Part shown: piece after piece, positions 21,528 to 32,024 of the stretch
Layout: the number at the start of each line of letters is the position of its first letter
How positions within the stretch are numbered: the first letter of the stretch is position 1
Origin: Peptoniphilus pacaensis
Lineage (GTDB): Bacteria; Bacillota; Clostridia; Tissierellales; Peptoniphilaceae
Assembly: GCF_900088125.1 (NCBI RefSeq)
Contig: NZ_FLQT01000003.1
Span: forward strand, 1,301,071-1,365,070
DNA: 64,000 nucleotides
Reading direction: 5' to 3'
Notes under the pieces: generated by a model
What the model saw: only the letters and a program-made list of their open reading frames with translations
What the model was told of the DNA's origin: nothing
The model's database searches: none
Translations under genes and position numbers: made by a program

Positions 21528-23126
21528 TTATTGATGATAGACGGTCATGTCTCGGGTGAGAAAGTAGAGGACCACATTGCCCGCCACAAAAATAAGGGTG
21601 AGCAGGGCGGCGTAGAGAAGGGGCGCCTTGGTCATAATGCCGACGCCGATTAAAATCACGGCACAGCTGACCAGGAGGCTGCCCAAGCCCGAGAAGAAGG
21701 ATTGTTTCGAATTTTTCGCCAGCTCTTGAGGATTGGTCCAGTTGTAATTGGCAAACTTCCAGTCGAAAAACAGGGAGATGCCGTTGATCAAGAGGGCATA
21801 GGCCAAGGGCCCTATGAGATAAAAGGGCAGGTAGACAGGCGCCGGCCTCAGATTGACGACGAGGAGTAGCCAAGCGATGAGATAAGCCGGAACGATGAGG
21901 CTTGCGGCCATAAAAAGCTTTCCTAGAAAAATCTGATGGCCTTTCAGGGGCAGGGTGTAGGTGTTGTAAGCACTGACACCCTCCAGAGAAAAGCTAAAGC
22001 CACCGAGATTCATCATGCCGGCGAGGCCCGTGAGAATTAAAAACAGGGCGGCGTCGGGGGAGACGAAGGCTTGGTTTTCTAAAAAGCCCAGAAACATTTC
22101 CTTTACCGCGGGCACGAAGAGAATGGCCGCGAGAATCACCGGCAATATCGTGCCGAAAAAGCTGTTAAAGGCCACGGCGCTGTTGGAGAAAAAGAGGCGC
22201 CGTTCTTTGCGGATGAGAGCGGCGTATTTTTTCCGCACCTTGTAGTCGTCGTCCTTTACGGCCTTCACCGTGCCGCGAGGCGCCAAGCTTTCGCCGATGG
22301 CAAAGAAATTCTTCGCCATGTAGTTAAGAAAGGCGTAGTATATGAGCCCTGTCAAAAGAATAAAGACGGGGATAATCCACAGATGATGATTCAGGGCAAA
22401 GGATACGGGCCGTGCCGCCGCGGGCAGGCGATTGTAAAAGTCCATGAAGACGATAAGGTCTTTAAAGTCCCGTGCCAGCTCCGTGTAAAAGCCCACCATA
22501 AATACGACGAAGAGGACAAAGCCGAAGAAAGTCTTGACGCCTTTTGACAGCTGAAGTCGGCTGTTGCCTTTTGCCAAGGCCATGCGCAAAAAGCAGCCCA
22601 GGCATTCGCCCAATTGATTGGCGCAGAAAAACACTAGAAGGACGAGAAGGGCCTTGAAAAAAGAACCCGTGGCTACCTTAGTGAGAATCACCGAAGGCAG
22701 GGTAAAGGCCAAGATCAGGGGCAGGCTGAATACGGCGGGGCCGGTGGTTTTTGAAATGAGGATGAGCCGCGTATCCACGGGCATGCTCCACAAGGTGGAT
22801 TGGTCGAAGTCGTTGAAGTAGGTGTTTCGAATTTGAATAAAGGCGATAATGGCGCTGGCGAGGAAAAACACGAGAGCCATGACGTCCATGGAGGAAAGAA
22901 TCCCCCCATCGTTTAATACATCCGCTACGGAAAAGGCGCCGGCCTCACCTTTTGAATCCAGAATCGCCATGGAGGCGAAGATGGGCAAAAGCCCGCCGAG
23001 CCAAAAGTAGCCCCAAAGGGAGAGGAGATAGATAAAAATGCCGAAGGCCTTTTTCTTTTTTCCTTGGGTAAATTGATTAAAGGTGCGCTTTCTTTCCAGC
23101 CGGTTTAAAAGCCTAAGCTTGTTCAT
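21528..23126 (-). CDS. ABC-2-type exporter permease subunit
   Basis: The 532-residue integral membrane protein has about twelve hydrophobic segments, grouped in two halves (about 30-285 and 310-525) joined by a charged linker. An early segment has the pattern of large ABC-2-type exporter permeases (FNDFDQSTLWSMPVDTRLILISKT, then long helices). It is encoded directly after the ATPase gene and overlaps it by 14 bases, so the two almost certainly form one exporter. The substrate is unknown; such pairs often handle antimicrobial peptides or lipids. The start is the ATG at 23124-23126. A fragmentary match to a named family is all I can claim. Confidence 0.8.
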   Translation of the reverse strand: MNKLRLLNRLERKRTFNQFTQGKKKKAFGIFIYLLSLWGYFWLGGLLPIFASMAILDSKGEAGAFSVADVLNDGGILSSMDVMALVFFLASAIIAFIQIRNTYFNDFDQSTLWSMPVDTRLILISKTTGPAVFSLPLILAFTLPSVILTKVATGSFFKALLVLLVFFCANQLGECLGCFLRMALAKGNSRLQLSKGVKTFFGFVLFVVFMVGFYTELARDFKDLIVFMDFYNRLPAAARPVSFALNHHLWIIPVFILLTGLIYYAFLNYMAKNFFAIGESLAPRGTVKAVKDDDYKVRKKYAALIRKERRLFFSNSAVAFNSFFGTILPVILAAILFVPAVKEMFLGFLENQAFVSPDAALFLILTGLAGMMNLGGFSFSLEGVSAYNTYTLPLKGHQIFLGKLFMAASLIVPAYLIAWLLLVVNLRPAPVYLPFYLIGPLAYALLINGISLFFDWKFANYNWTNPQELAKNSKQSFFSGLGSLLVSCAVILIGVGIMTKAPLLYAALLTLIFVAGNVVLYFLTRDMTVYHQ

Positions 23127-23835
23127 GGCTTTGCATCCTTTCCATGAACAGATCTTCCAAGCTGCCCTTTTGAAGCACCTCTTCCGTGGGGCCGAAAAAG
23201 ACCAAATGGCCTTCGCGAATAATGGCCACCTTGTTGCACAGCTTTTCAGCCACTTCCAAGACGTGGGTCGAGAAGAGAATCGTGGTGCCTTTTTCCGCCG
23301 CCATGGTCTTAAAGGTTTCCCGAATGGATTTCGTCGCCATGGGATCCAGGCCCACGAAAGGCTCGTCTAATACGATGAGCTTGGGATCGTGAATCAAGGC
23401 GGCGATAAGGGCCAGCTTTTGCTGCATGCCGTGGCTGTAATTGTCGATGCTCTCGCCCAGGCGGTCGCGAATAGCGAAGAGATCGGCGTAGTACTCGATG
23501 CGGTCTCTGCGGGTTTCGTAATTCAGCTCAAAGAGATCGGCGATGAAATTTAAGTATTCGATGCCCCGCATAAATTTATAAAGCTCCGGATTGTCCGGCA
23601 CATAGCTGTAAAGTTTTTTCGCCTCCAAGGGCTCCTTTTCGATGTCGTGGCCGCCGATTAAAATCCTTCCGCCGTCGAAGGGAATCAACCCCAGGGCGGA
23701 TTTAATGGTGGTGGTTTTTCCGGCGCCGTTGGATCCGATAAAGGCGCAAATGTCCCCGGGTTCCAATTCAAAGCTCAGGTCGTGAAGAATTTGTTTCTTG
23801 CCGTAAAATTTTATTAAATGCTCGATTTGAAGCAT
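23113..23835 (-). CDS. ABC transporter ATP-binding protein (exporter type)
   Basis: The 240-residue ATPase has Walker A GSNGAGKTTT near residue 36, the Q loop region SYVPDNPELY, the ABC signature YSHGMQQKL and Walker B LIVLDEPFVGLDP, followed by the switch histidine in STHVLE. It resembles CcmA/DrrA/YbhF-type ATPases that energise ABC-2 permeases. The ATG at 23833-23835 has AAAGGAGG upstream. It is the first gene of a three-gene minus-strand operon. Confidence 0.93.
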   Translation of the reverse strand: MLQIEHLIKFYGKKQILHDLSFELEPGDICAFIGSNGAGKTTTIKSALGLIPFDGGRILIGGHDIEKEPLEAKKLYSYVPDNPELYKFMRGIEYLNFIADLFELNYETRRDRIEYYADLFAIRDRLGESIDNYSHGMQQKLALIAALIHDPKLIVLDEPFVGLDPMATKSIRETFKTMAAEKGTTILFSTHVLEVAEKLCNKVAIIREGHLVFFGPTEEVLQKGSLEDLFMERMQSHEQA

Positions 23836-23870
23836 AGGTCCTCCTTTGAAAGTGATGGTAATCCTTAATT

Positions 23871-23899
23871 AGAATATAGTAGAGAAAGATACAATGCAA
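23871..23899 (-). promoter_or_regulatory. Promoter of the ABC-2 exporter operon
   Basis: On the minus strand TTGCAT and TATTCT are separated by 17 bases, 35 bases before the ATPase start. Confidence 0.6.
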
Positions 23900-23932
23900 G
23901 AAAAATTGCGTGGGAAGGTGCAGGGGGAATTG

Positions 23933-23941
23933 TGTTATAAT
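23933..23941 (+). promoter_or_regulatory. Extended -10 promoter of tdk
   Basis: TGT followed by a perfect TATAAT forms an extended -10 element; no good -35 is seen. The 5' leader would be only about 13 bases. Confidence 0.55.
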
Positions 23942-23960
23942 TTCTTTCGAGGAGGAAGAA

Positions 23961-24548
23961 ATGCATCAGTACAGGGGACGATTAATTTTACATACGGGAA
24001 GCATGTTTTCCGGAAAGACATCGAGTTTGGAACGGGAAGTAAAGCGATTTCGCATCGCCGGCTACAACACGCTGGTGTTAAAGCCCACGCTGGACACCCG
24101 CTTCATTCACTCCGCCATTACGAGCCACGACAACACGTCGCTGGAGGCCGTGGTGGTGGAAGATATCGACGGGGTGCTGGAGGCGGCGGCCGAGCACAAG
24201 GCCGACGTGGTGGCCATCGACGAAGTGCAGTTTTTAGGCGGCGAGACGGATAGGATCTTGGCGGCCTTCGACACATTACTTGACGAGGGAAAGACCGTGG
24301 TCTGCGCGGGGCTGGACATGGATTACGAGGCCCATCCCTTCGAAATCGTGAAGGAAATTATGGCCGTGGCCGATTACGTGGAAAAGCACCACGCCGTCTG
24401 CGCCCACTGCGGCAGCGACGCCTGGGTCAGCCACCGCACCTCGGGAGAAGGGGGCCGGGTGGTCATCGGCGCCACGGAAAGCTACGAGCCGCTTTGCCGC
24501 GCCTGTTTTAAGCGGATAAAAAATCGCGGCGAAAGGGGGAAGGAATGA
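23961..24548 (+). CDS. tdk: Thymidine kinase (type II)
   Basis: This 195-residue enzyme phosphorylates thymidine to dTMP in pyrimidine salvage. Walker A is GSMFSGKT (residues 13-20), the catalytic glutamate is Glu88 in AIDEVQF, and the lasso-domain zinc site is C147-C150 with C179-C182. I choose the ATG at 23961, preceded by CGAGGAGG; the open frame upstream runs through the promoter. Its last codons overlap psuK by four bases (ATGA). Confidence 0.95.
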   Translation: MHQYRGRLILHTGSMFSGKTSSLEREVKRFRIAGYNTLVLKPTLDTRFIHSAITSHDNTSLEAVVVEDIDGVLEAAAEHKADVVAIDEVQFLGGETDRILAAFDTLLDEGKTVVCAGLDMDYEAHPFEIVKEIMAVADYVEKHHAVCAHCGSDAWVSHRTSGEGGRVVIGATESYEPLCRACFKRIKNRGERGKE

Positions 24549-25451
24549 AAGAGAAACACGTGGTCGTCTTCGGCGGCTGCAATGTGGACATTAGCGGAAG
24601 GCCCTACGAGCATTTGGATCTTCACGACTCCAATCCCGGGGCCGTGGAGCTGAGCCCCGGCGGCGTAGGCAGAAACATCGCCGCCACTATCGCCCGCCTG
24701 GGCATTCAAACGGATCTGGTGACGGCATTCGGCGACGACGATAAGCGGGCCATGATCCTGGCTCGTGCGCCTGAAAAATTATCCTTCGACTACGCCTTTA
24801 CCTTCGAGGGCGCCTCCACGGGAAGCTATTTGGTTCTTTTGGATCAGGAGGGGGAAATGCACGCCGCGGTAAACGACATGGCGGTGATGGAAGAGATGAC
24901 TCCCGAGCGGATAAAAGATCGCCGCGCCTTAGCGGAAGGGGCGGATTTCGTCGTGGTGGATGCCAATTTGCGGGAAGATACCTTGGCGGAAATTTTTTCA
25001 TGGGACATTCGAGCCGTGGTGGACGGGGTCAGCGCCGTAAAGGTAAAAAAATTTACCCCTTTCTTAAATCGGATCCATGTGCTAAAATGTAACATTCTGG
25101 AAGCGCAGGTGTTAAGCGGCCGGGGAAGCGACGATGTCGCCACTCAGGGCGCGGCCCTAAGGGACGCGGGCGTGGACTATGTGGTGATTACGGCAGGTGC
25201 CGACGGCGCCTATCTCTTTAAAGACGGTGACATGACCCACTTTACATCCACCCCCATGACCATTCGGGGAGCCACCGGCGCCGGGGATGCCTTTTGCGCC
25301 ATGTTGACGGCTGAGATGGCCAAAGGTAAAAAGATTGACCATGCCGTTGTCGGCGCCATGGCCGCATCGCGGATGGTGCTGAAAAGCGATCAAAGTGAAC
25401 TTCCTTTCTTTAATGAGAAGGATTGGGAAAAAGAGAAACAGGAGATTCATT

Positions 25452-25465
<14 letters not shown>
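24545..25465 (+). CDS. psuK: Pseudouridine kinase (PfkB family)
   Basis: The 306-residue PfkB-family sugar kinase has the N-terminal GG region (FGGCNVDISGRP), the ribokinase signature SPGGVGRNIAATIARLG and the C-terminal anion hole RGATGAGDAFCAM with its catalytic Asp. Substrate assignment comes from context: it is directly followed by psuG, and the pair converts pseudouridine to pseudouridine 5'-phosphate and then to uracil and ribose 5-phosphate. The ATG at 24545 overlaps the tdk stop codon, indicating translational coupling. Without psuG I would call it only a PfkB-type nucleoside or sugar kinase. Confidence 0.9.
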
Positions 25466-26381
<916 letters not shown>

Positions 26382-26394
26382 AAATACTTTTTCG

Positions 26395-26422
26395 GCTCGC
26401 AGAAAGTCTGCGGGCTTTTTTT
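26395..26422 (+). terminator. Terminator of the tdk-psuK-psuG operon
   Basis: GCTCGCAGA pairs with TCTGCGGGC (one G-T pair), AAG loop region, followed by seven T residues. Confidence 0.9.
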
Positions 26423-26437
26423 ATTTCCCCGGATCTA

Positions 26438-26466
26438 TTGACCCCCGGAGACAGAGCGTTTATAAT
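26438..26466 (+). promoter_or_regulatory. Promoter of the cupin regulator-potABCD operon
   Basis: TTGACC and a perfect TATAAT are separated by 17 bases, close to consensus. Confidence 0.8.
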
Positions 26467-26475
26467 ACGGTTGTT

Positions 26476-26503
26476 GTTTAGTAAATTAATCTTAAAGTTT
26501 AGT
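26476..26503 (+). promoter_or_regulatory. Direct repeat GTTTAGT in the leader of the cupin regulator
   Basis: GTTTAGT occurs at 26476-26482 and again at 26497-26503. The 21-base period is two helical turns, and both copies lie between the -10 element and the start codon. An autoregulatory operator is a plausible inference. Confidence 0.4.
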
Positions 26504-26510
26504 GGTGATT

Positions 26511-27050
26511 ATGAGCATAGGACAAAAGATTCGTCGCCTGAGGCAGGTGCAGCAACTGACCCAGGAAGAGTTGGCCCAACGCAGTGAGCTTACCAAGGGA
26601 TTTATTTCCCAAGTGGAGCGAGACTTGACCAGCCCTTCCGTGGCGACATTTTTAGATATTTTAGAAGCCTTAGGCGTCTCCCCCAACGACTTTTTTAAAG
26701 ACGGAGAAGAGGGGCAGATCGTCTTTTCGGAAGAAGACGCCTTCTCCTTCGAAGACGAAGAGGGAGGCTACGGCGTGGACTACATCGTGCCCAATGCCCA
26801 GAAGAATACCATGGAGCCTACCCTGTGGCGCATTGCGCCCATGGGCTCCTCCAAGGTGCTCAGCCCCTTCGAAGGGGAGTTTTTCGCCTACATTCTTTCC
26901 GGACGATTGGATTTCTGTCGCGGCGACAACGTCTATTCCGTGGAGGCGAAGGATACGATCTACGCCTCCGGCGATGCGCCCTGTTTTTTCAGGAACTTAT
27001 CCCGGGACGAGGCAACGGTACTGTGGGTTAGCAACCCGCCGAATTTTTAG
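26511..27050 (+). CDS. XRE-family regulator with C-terminal cupin domain (likely polyamine-responsive)
   Basis: The 179-residue product has an N-terminal helix-turn-helix (about residues 4-60; IRRLRQVQQLTQEELAQRS and FISQVERDLTSPSVATF) and a C-terminal cupin barrel (about 110-178) expected to bind a small ligand. Regulators with this build, such as PuuR-like proteins, are often placed before potABCD in Firmicutes and are thought to sense polyamines. potA starts ten bases after the stop codon. I choose the ATG at 26511; two GTG codons three and six bases before would add a few residues. The ribosome binding site (GTGGTG) is weak. Confidence 0.85.
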   Translation: MSIGQKIRRLRQVQQLTQEELAQRSELTKGFISQVERDLTSPSVATFLDILEALGVSPNDFFKDGEEGQIVFSEEDAFSFEDEEGGYGVDYIVPNAQKNTMEPTLWRIAPMGSSKVLSPFEGEFFAYILSGRLDFCRGDNVYSVEAKDTIYASGDAPCFFRNLSRDEATVLWVSNPPNF

Positions 27051-27060
27051 GAGGTGACAG

Positions 27061-28098
27061 GTGAGCGGATTAATTGAAATTAAAGGAATCAAAAAAGCCT
27101 TCGACGACACGCAAGTCTTGGAAGGCATCGACATCGATGTGGAAGACGGAGAGTTTTTAACACTCTTAGGCCCAAGCGGCTGCGGAAAGACCACTCTCTT
27201 GCGCATTATCGCCGGATTTGAAACCGCCGACGAAGGGGAGCTTTTATTTAACGGAAAAGATATGTTTCGAATGAAGCATTACGAGCGGCCGGTAAACACG
27301 GTGTTTCAAAAGTACGCCCTGTTTCCCCATTTAAACGTCTACGACAATGTGGCCTTCGGCTTGAAGCTGAAGAAATTGCCGAAAGCCACCATCGACCGCC
27401 ACGTGCAGGAAATGTTGGAGCTGGTAAACTTGCCCCACACGGCGAAGCGAAACATCCAGTCCCTTTCCGGCGGGCAGCAGCAGCGCATTGCCATCGCCCG
27501 GGCCCTGGTCAACGATCCGAAGATTCTGCTCTTAGACGAGCCCTTAGGCGCCCTGGACTTAAAGCTGAGAAAGCAAATGCAGTTCGAGCTGAAGCGGATT
27601 CAGGAACAGGTGGGCATTACCTTTATCTATGTCACCCACGATCAGGAAGAAGCTTTGAGCATGAGCGACACGGTGGTGGTTATGAAAGACGGCGCCGTGC
27701 AACAGATCGGCACACCCACGGATATTTACAACGAGCCGCAAAACGCCTTCGTCGCCAATTTTATCGGCGAAAGCAATATTATTCGCGGCCGCTTCGTCGA
27801 GGACAAATTGATTTCCTTCTACGGCAGAGAATTTCAATGTGTGGACAAGGGCTTTGAAAAAAATGCCCCGGTGCAAATCGTCATTCGCCCGGAAGATGTG
27901 GAGCTGAAGCCGGGGAGAGACGATCTCCTTCAAGGCAAGGTCATCTCCACGGTCTTTAAAGGCGTCCACTACGAAATGATTTTGGAAGTGGAAGGAGAGA
28001 AGTGGATGGTGCAATCCACCGTGGCGCGGGAGCCCGACGAGGTGGTGGGAATTTATATCGAGCCCAATAACTTCCACGTCATGGGGGACGAGTCATGA
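27061..28098 (+). CDS. potA: Spermidine/putrescine ABC importer, ATP-binding protein PotA
   Basis: The 345-residue ATPase has Walker [12 protein letters not shown] near residue 37, signature [15 protein letters not shown], Walker [13 protein letters not shown] and the switch histidine in [11 protein letters not shown]-terminal TOBE domain (about 280-340) is typical of CUT1/PotA-type ATPases. The start is GTG at 27061 behind GGAGGTG. The neighbours potB, potC and potD give the polyamine assignment. Its stop codon overlaps the potB start (ATGA). Confidence 0.95.
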   Translation: MSGLIEIKGIKKAFDDTQVLEGIDIDVEDGEFLTLLGPSGCGKTTLLRIIAGFETADEGELLFNGKDMFRMKHYERPVNTVFQKYALFPHLNVYDNVAFGLKLKKLPKATIDRHVQEMLELVNLPHTAKRNIQSLSGGQQQRIAIARALVNDPKILLLDEPLGALDLKLRKQMQFELKRIQEQVGITFIYVTHDQEEALSMSDTVVVMKDGAVQQIGTPTDIYNEPQNAFVANFIGESNIIRGRFVEDKLISFYGREFQCVDKGFEKNAPVQIVIRPEDVELKPGRDDLLQGKVISTVFKGVHYEMILEVEGEKWMVQSTVAREPDEVVGIYIEPNNFHVMGDES

Positions 28099-28928
28099 GA
28101 AGATACGCATCGGCTTACATCGTCTGGGCCATCTTATTTATCGTCCTGCCCCTGGTCCTCGTTCTCTTCATGAGCTTTAACGGCGTGAGCACCATGAGCA
28201 TGGGGGACTACCGCTTCTCCACGGAGCAGTTTGCCCGCTTCTTTCAGCCCCTGTACCTGAGGATTCTGTGGCGCTCCGTCGCCCTCGCCATCCTGTCCAC
28301 GGCGGCCTGCCTCTTGGTGGGCTACCCGGCGGCCTATGCCATATCCAGAACCAAGCCCAAGACGAGCTCCATGTTGATCCTCCTCTTCGTCATTCCCATG
28401 TGGATGAACTTTCTCTTGAGGACCTATGCCTGGATCACCCTTCTCGGGCGAAACGGTGTCTTAAACAAAGTCTTTCACCTCATCGGTCTGGGGCCCTTCG
28501 ACATGATGTACAATCAAGGCGCCATTCTCATGGGCATGATCTACAACTTCCTGCCCTTTATGGTGCTGCCCATTTACACCATTTTACAAAAGACGGACCG
28601 CTCTTATTTGGAAGCGGCCCAGGATTTGGGAGCGAATCCCGCCACGGCCTTTTTAAAAGTCACCTTGCCCCTCTCCCTGCCGGGGATTTACAGCGGCATA
28701 CTCATGTGCTTTATTCCCGCCCTGTCCACCTTCGTCATTTCTTCCTTGCTCGGGGGAAACAAATACTACCTCGTGGGCAATATTATCGAGCAACAATTCC
28801 GGCTGACGGGCAACTGGCCCTTCGGCTCGGCCATTGCCGTGGTACTAATCGCTATTTTATTGATTATGCTGTTTGTCTTCAGACAAATCGGCGACAAGGA
28901 GTCGAAAGGAGGACGCCGTGGGAAATAA
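28095..28928 (+). CDS. potB: Spermidine/putrescine ABC importer, permease PotB
   Basis: The 277-residue permease has six transmembrane helices and the EAA loop seen as [22 protein letters not shown], which docks on the PotA ATPase. Phrases such as [23 protein letters not shown] are typical of PotB. It starts four bases before the potA stop codon and overlaps potC by eleven bases, so the operon is tightly coupled. Confidence 0.95.
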   Translation: MRRYASAYIVWAILFIVLPLVLVLFMSFNGVSTMSMGDYRFSTEQFARFFQPLYLRILWRSVALAILSTAACLLVGYPAAYAISRTKPKTSSMLILLFVIPMWMNFLLRTYAWITLLGRNGVLNKVFHLIGLGPFDMMYNQGAILMGMIYNFLPFMVLPIYTILQKTDRSYLEAAQDLGANPATAFLKVTLPLSLPGIYSGILMCFIPALSTFVISSLLGGNKYYLVGNIIEQQFRLTGNWPFGSAIAVVLIAILLIMLFVFRQIGDKESKGGRRGK

Positions 28929-29697
28929 AATCAGAAACGCCTATCTCGGGCTCATGCTTTTGTTTTTGTATCTGCCCATTGTGGTGCTCATCGTCTTCAG
29001 CTTTAACGACACGAAACTCCGAGGCGTGTGGGCGGGCTTTACCACCCACTGGTACACGGATTTATTCTCCGACCCCATTATTCTAAAAAGCTTTTACACC
29101 ACCATCCTCGTGGCGGCGGTGGCGACGGTGATCTCCACCGTGGTGGGTACCATCTCCGCCATCGGCATACGCGCCTTTTCCAAGCGCAGTCAAGCCGCCA
29201 TATTAAACATCAACTATCTGCCAGTGCTGAACCCGGACATCGTCACCGCCGTGGCCCTTATGAGCCTCTTCGGCTTCTTGGCCATGGAACAAGGCATGCT
29301 CACCATGATTCTGTCCCACATCGTCTTCTGCCTGCCCTACGTGATCCTCTCCGTGCTGCCGAAATTGGATCAATTGGACAAAAACACCGTGGAAGCGGCC
29401 TACGACTTGGGAGCCAAGAGCCACGAAGTGCTGCGCTATGTGGTGGTGCCCCAAATTAAACCGGGCATCGCCACCGGCGCCCTCATGGCCTTCACACTGT
29501 CCATCGACGACTTCATCATCTCCTTCTTCACCACGGGTCAGGGCGTGAGCAATCTGTCCATCGCCCTATACGCCATGGCAAAGACCGGGATCAATCCCTC
29601 CATGAACGCCCTGTCCACCCTGCTCTTTGCCGCCGTCCTCGTCCTTTTGCTCATATTGAACAAGCGGGACATCGACCTGGTGGATTTCGAGGTGTAG
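28918..29697 (+). CDS. potC: Spermidine/putrescine ABC importer, permease PotC
   Basis: This 259-residue second permease pairs with PotB. It has six helices and its own EAA loop (TVEAAYDLGAKSHEVLRYVVVPQ), and PotC-typical IVVLIVFSFND near the start and TLSIDDFIISFF near the end. I start at GTG 28918, which has AAAGGAGG eight bases before it, not at the ATG 45 bases upstream, which would add a charged stretch from within potB. Confidence 0.95.
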   Translation: MGNKIRNAYLGLMLLFLYLPIVVLIVFSFNDTKLRGVWAGFTTHWYTDLFSDPIILKSFYTTILVAAVATVISTVVGTISAIGIRAFSKRSQAAILNINYLPVLNPDIVTAVALMSLFGFLAMEQGMLTMILSHIVFCLPYVILSVLPKLDQLDKNTVEAAYDLGAKSHEVLRYVVVPQIKPGIATGALMAFTLSIDDFIISFFTTGQGVSNLSIALYAMAKTGINPSMNALSTLLFAAVLVLLLILNKRDIDLVDFEV

Positions 29698-29698
29698 C

Positions 29699-30739
29699 AT
29701 GAGAAGATACACATTCCTCATCTGCATCCTGGCCCTGAGCCTACTCACGGCTTGCGGCAAAAGCCAAAGCAAGAAAGAAACCATTCACGTCTACAACTGG
29801 GGCGACTATATAGACATGGACACCGTCCGCCAATTCGAAGAAGAGACGGGGATCCGCGTCATGTACGACACCTTCGCTTCCAACGAAGACCTTTACGTGA
29901 AGCTGAAAAAATCCAACGATCCCTACGACGTCATTGTGCCCTCGGAATACATGGTGGAGCGCATGATCCGCGAAGACATGCTCATGCCTCTGGACTACGA
30001 TCAAATTCCCAATATGAAAAAGCTGGACAAGCGGATTCTGGACATGGATTACGATCCCGGGAACAAATACAGCCTGCCCTATTTCTGGGGCACATTGGGC
30101 ATCGTGGTGAACACCGATTACGTCAAAGAGCCCATCGACTCTTGGGGCGCCCTGTGGGATAAGAAATACAAAAACGAAATCATCATGTACAATTCCCAAC
30201 GGGATTCCATCGCCGTGGCATTGAAGTATTTGGGCTACTCCATGAACAGCCGCTCCATGAAAGAATTGGAAGAGGCGAAAGACGCCCTCATCGCCCAAAA
30301 GCCCTTGGTCTACGCCTACCTGGCCGACGAAGGCCGCGACGTCATGGCCCAAGGCGACGCCGCCCTCTCCGTCATGTATTCCGGCGACGCCGCCCTTATG
30401 CGGCAGGAAAACAAAGCCCTGGACTACGTCATTCCCAAAGAGGGCACCAATATTTGGTACGACTCCTTTGCCGTGCCCAAGAATGCGAAAAATCCCAAGG
30501 GCGCCATGGCATTTATTAACTTCATGTCCCGCCCCGATATCGCGGCGAAAAATGCGGAACACAATGTGGGATACGCCTCGCCCGTCCCCGAAGCCATCAC
30601 CCTCTTGCCCAAAGAACTCAGAGAAGACCCGGTAGCCTATCCCGACATCGACAAACTCCCGCCCTTGGAAGTTTACGGCGATCTCCACGATTTTGTGGAG
30701 GTATATGATAGAATATGGACGGAAGTCACTGCAAGGTAA
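29699..30739 (+). CDS. potD: Spermidine/putrescine-binding lipoprotein PotD
   Basis: The 346-residue product has a lipoprotein signal peptide ending in LLTAC (Cys19), so it is anchored on the outer face of the membrane. The mature part is a type 2 periplasmic-binding fold beginning HVYNWGDYIDMD, a hallmark of PotD/PotF, with the ligand-box aromatic and acidic residues in DVIVPSEYMVERM and YFWGTLGIVVN. It begins two bases after the potC stop codon. It delivers spermidine or putrescine to PotBC; which one cannot be told. Confidence 0.95.
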   Translation: MRRYTFLICILALSLLTACGKSQSKKETIHVYNWGDYIDMDTVRQFEEETGIRVMYDTFASNEDLYVKLKKSNDPYDVIVPSEYMVERMIREDMLMPLDYDQIPNMKKLDKRILDMDYDPGNKYSLPYFWGTLGIVVNTDYVKEPIDSWGALWDKKYKNEIIMYNSQRDSIAVALKYLGYSMNSRSMKELEEAKDALIAQKPLVYAYLADEGRDVMAQGDAALSVMYSGDAALMRQENKALDYVIPKEGTNIWYDSFAVPKNAKNPKGAMAFINFMSRPDIAAKNAEHNVGYASPVPEAITLLPKELREDPVAYPDIDKLPPLEVYGDLHDFVEVYDRIWTEVTAR

Positions 30740-30767
30740 GTAAGAAAAATATAGGAGGGTGGTTCCA

Positions 30768-31955
30768 TTGAAAAAATACGACTACCTCATACTGGGAAGC
30801 GGCGTCGCCGGCGTCACGGCGGCAAAAGAAATCCGCAAAAAAGATAAAGAAGGCAGCATCCTTCTTTTGGGTAACGAAAAAGAGCGGCCCTACTTTCGCA
30901 TCGAGCTCACCGCATGCTTAAGCGAAGAAAATCCGCACGTACCCTATTTGGACAAAGAAGATTGGGCGGAAAAATTAAACATCGACACCGACTTCGACGC
31001 AGAGGTATCGGCGGTGGATTTCGACGCCATGACCGTCACCACGGAAAAAGGCGACAGCTTTCAAGGCGAAAAAATCCTACTCGCCAACGGAAGCCACGCC
31101 AATCTGCCTCCCTTTAAAAACAGAGATCTAAAAGGCGTCTTTACCCTGAGAAGCTGGGCCGATCTGAAAGAAATCGAAAGCCATTTAAACGCCATGGAAG
31201 GCGAAAAGAGCATCGGCGTCATCGGCGGCGGCCTCTTAGGCCTGGAAGCGGCGAGAAGCCTTAAGAAGCGGGGCAATCTCGTGGCCATTGTGGACATGGA
31301 AGAATACCTGCTCTCCAAGCAACTGGACCGGGAGCTGGGCATGGGCCTGAACGAAGAAATGAAAGACCACGGCTTTATGGTCTACACCGGCCGAAGCACC
31401 AAAGGCTTCGTCGGCGACGATCACTTGACGGGCATCGAATTCGACGACGGCACCGTGGTGGATCTGGATATGGTTCTCGTATCCATTGGCGTGCGGCCTA
31501 ATACGGCATTGTTTAAGGACACGGGCCTCGAAGTGAACCGAGGCGTCGTCGTGGACAGAAGCTTAAAGACCAATAAAAAGAACGTGTGGGCAGCAGGCGA
31601 CGTGGCGGAAGTGGAAGGCCGCGTCATGGGCATTTGGCCCGCCGCCCGAGCCATGGGCAAAGCGGCCGGCGCCAATATGGCAGGCGGCCATGTGAGCTAC
31701 GAAGATCCCAAAGTCTACACGAAATTGGACTTGGGCACCATCCAAGTCTTCTCCGCCGGAAAAATCGGCGAAGGCGACGTCTACTTTTACGACGACGGCC
31801 CCGTACACCACCGCCTCTACGCCAAAGACGGCAAGCTCATCGGCGTCGTCCTCTACGGCGACACGAAAGCCATGAACACCTACCGCAAATTGGTGGAAGA
31901 AGGCGCACCTATCGACGAGGCATTGGACGTCCGCTACGAATTTCAAAAGCGATAG
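30768..31955 (+). CDS. FAD/NAD(P)-dependent oxidoreductase (NADH-rubredoxin reductase-like)
   Basis: The 395-residue flavoprotein has an N-terminal FAD motif GSGVAGVTAAKEI, a central NAD(P) motif GVIGGGLLGLEAARSL and the C-terminal FAD motif AAGDVAEVEG. It lacks the redox-active CxxxxC of disulfide reductases, so it resembles NADH:rubredoxin reductases, NorW or NirB N-terminal domains. In an anaerobe such an enzyme would feed electrons from NADH to rubredoxin for oxygen or peroxide detoxification; this is inference. I start at TTG 30768, nine bases after AGGAGG; a GTG three codons earlier overlaps that site. It follows potD by 28 bases and may be read through from the pot operon. Confidence 0.85.
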   Translation: MKKYDYLILGSGVAGVTAAKEIRKKDKEGSILLLGNEKERPYFRIELTACLSEENPHVPYLDKEDWAEKLNIDTDFDAEVSAVDFDAMTVTTEKGDSFQGEKILLANGSHANLPPFKNRDLKGVFTLRSWADLKEIESHLNAMEGEKSIGVIGGGLLGLEAARSLKKRGNLVAIVDMEEYLLSKQLDRELGMGLNEEMKDHGFMVYTGRSTKGFVGDDHLTGIEFDDGTVVDLDMVLVSIGVRPNTALFKDTGLEVNRGVVVDRSLKTNKKNVWAAGDVAEVEGRVMGIWPAARAMGKAAGANMAGGHVSYEDPKVYTKLDLGTIQVFSAGKIGEGDVYFYDDGPVHHRLYAKDGKLIGVVLYGDTKAMNTYRKLVEEGAPIDEALDVRYEFQKR

Positions 31956-31992
31956 AAAAAAAAAGATCCCCTTTCGGGGACCGGAGTAGTAG

Positions 31993-32018
31993 AGCTCGGC
32001 ACGTGCCGGGCTTTTTTA
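31993..32018 (+). terminator. Terminator after the oxidoreductase gene
   Basis: AGCTCGGC-ACGT-GCCGGGCT followed by six T residues. A smaller GATCCCC/GGGGA hairpin directly after the stop codon precedes it. Confidence 0.85.
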
Positions 32019-32024
32019 TTTCCA

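Noticed and set aside
29741-30688. Open frame of 315 codons antisense to potD
   Set aside because: Complementary to a well-supported lipoprotein gene, with composition typical of antisense shadows.
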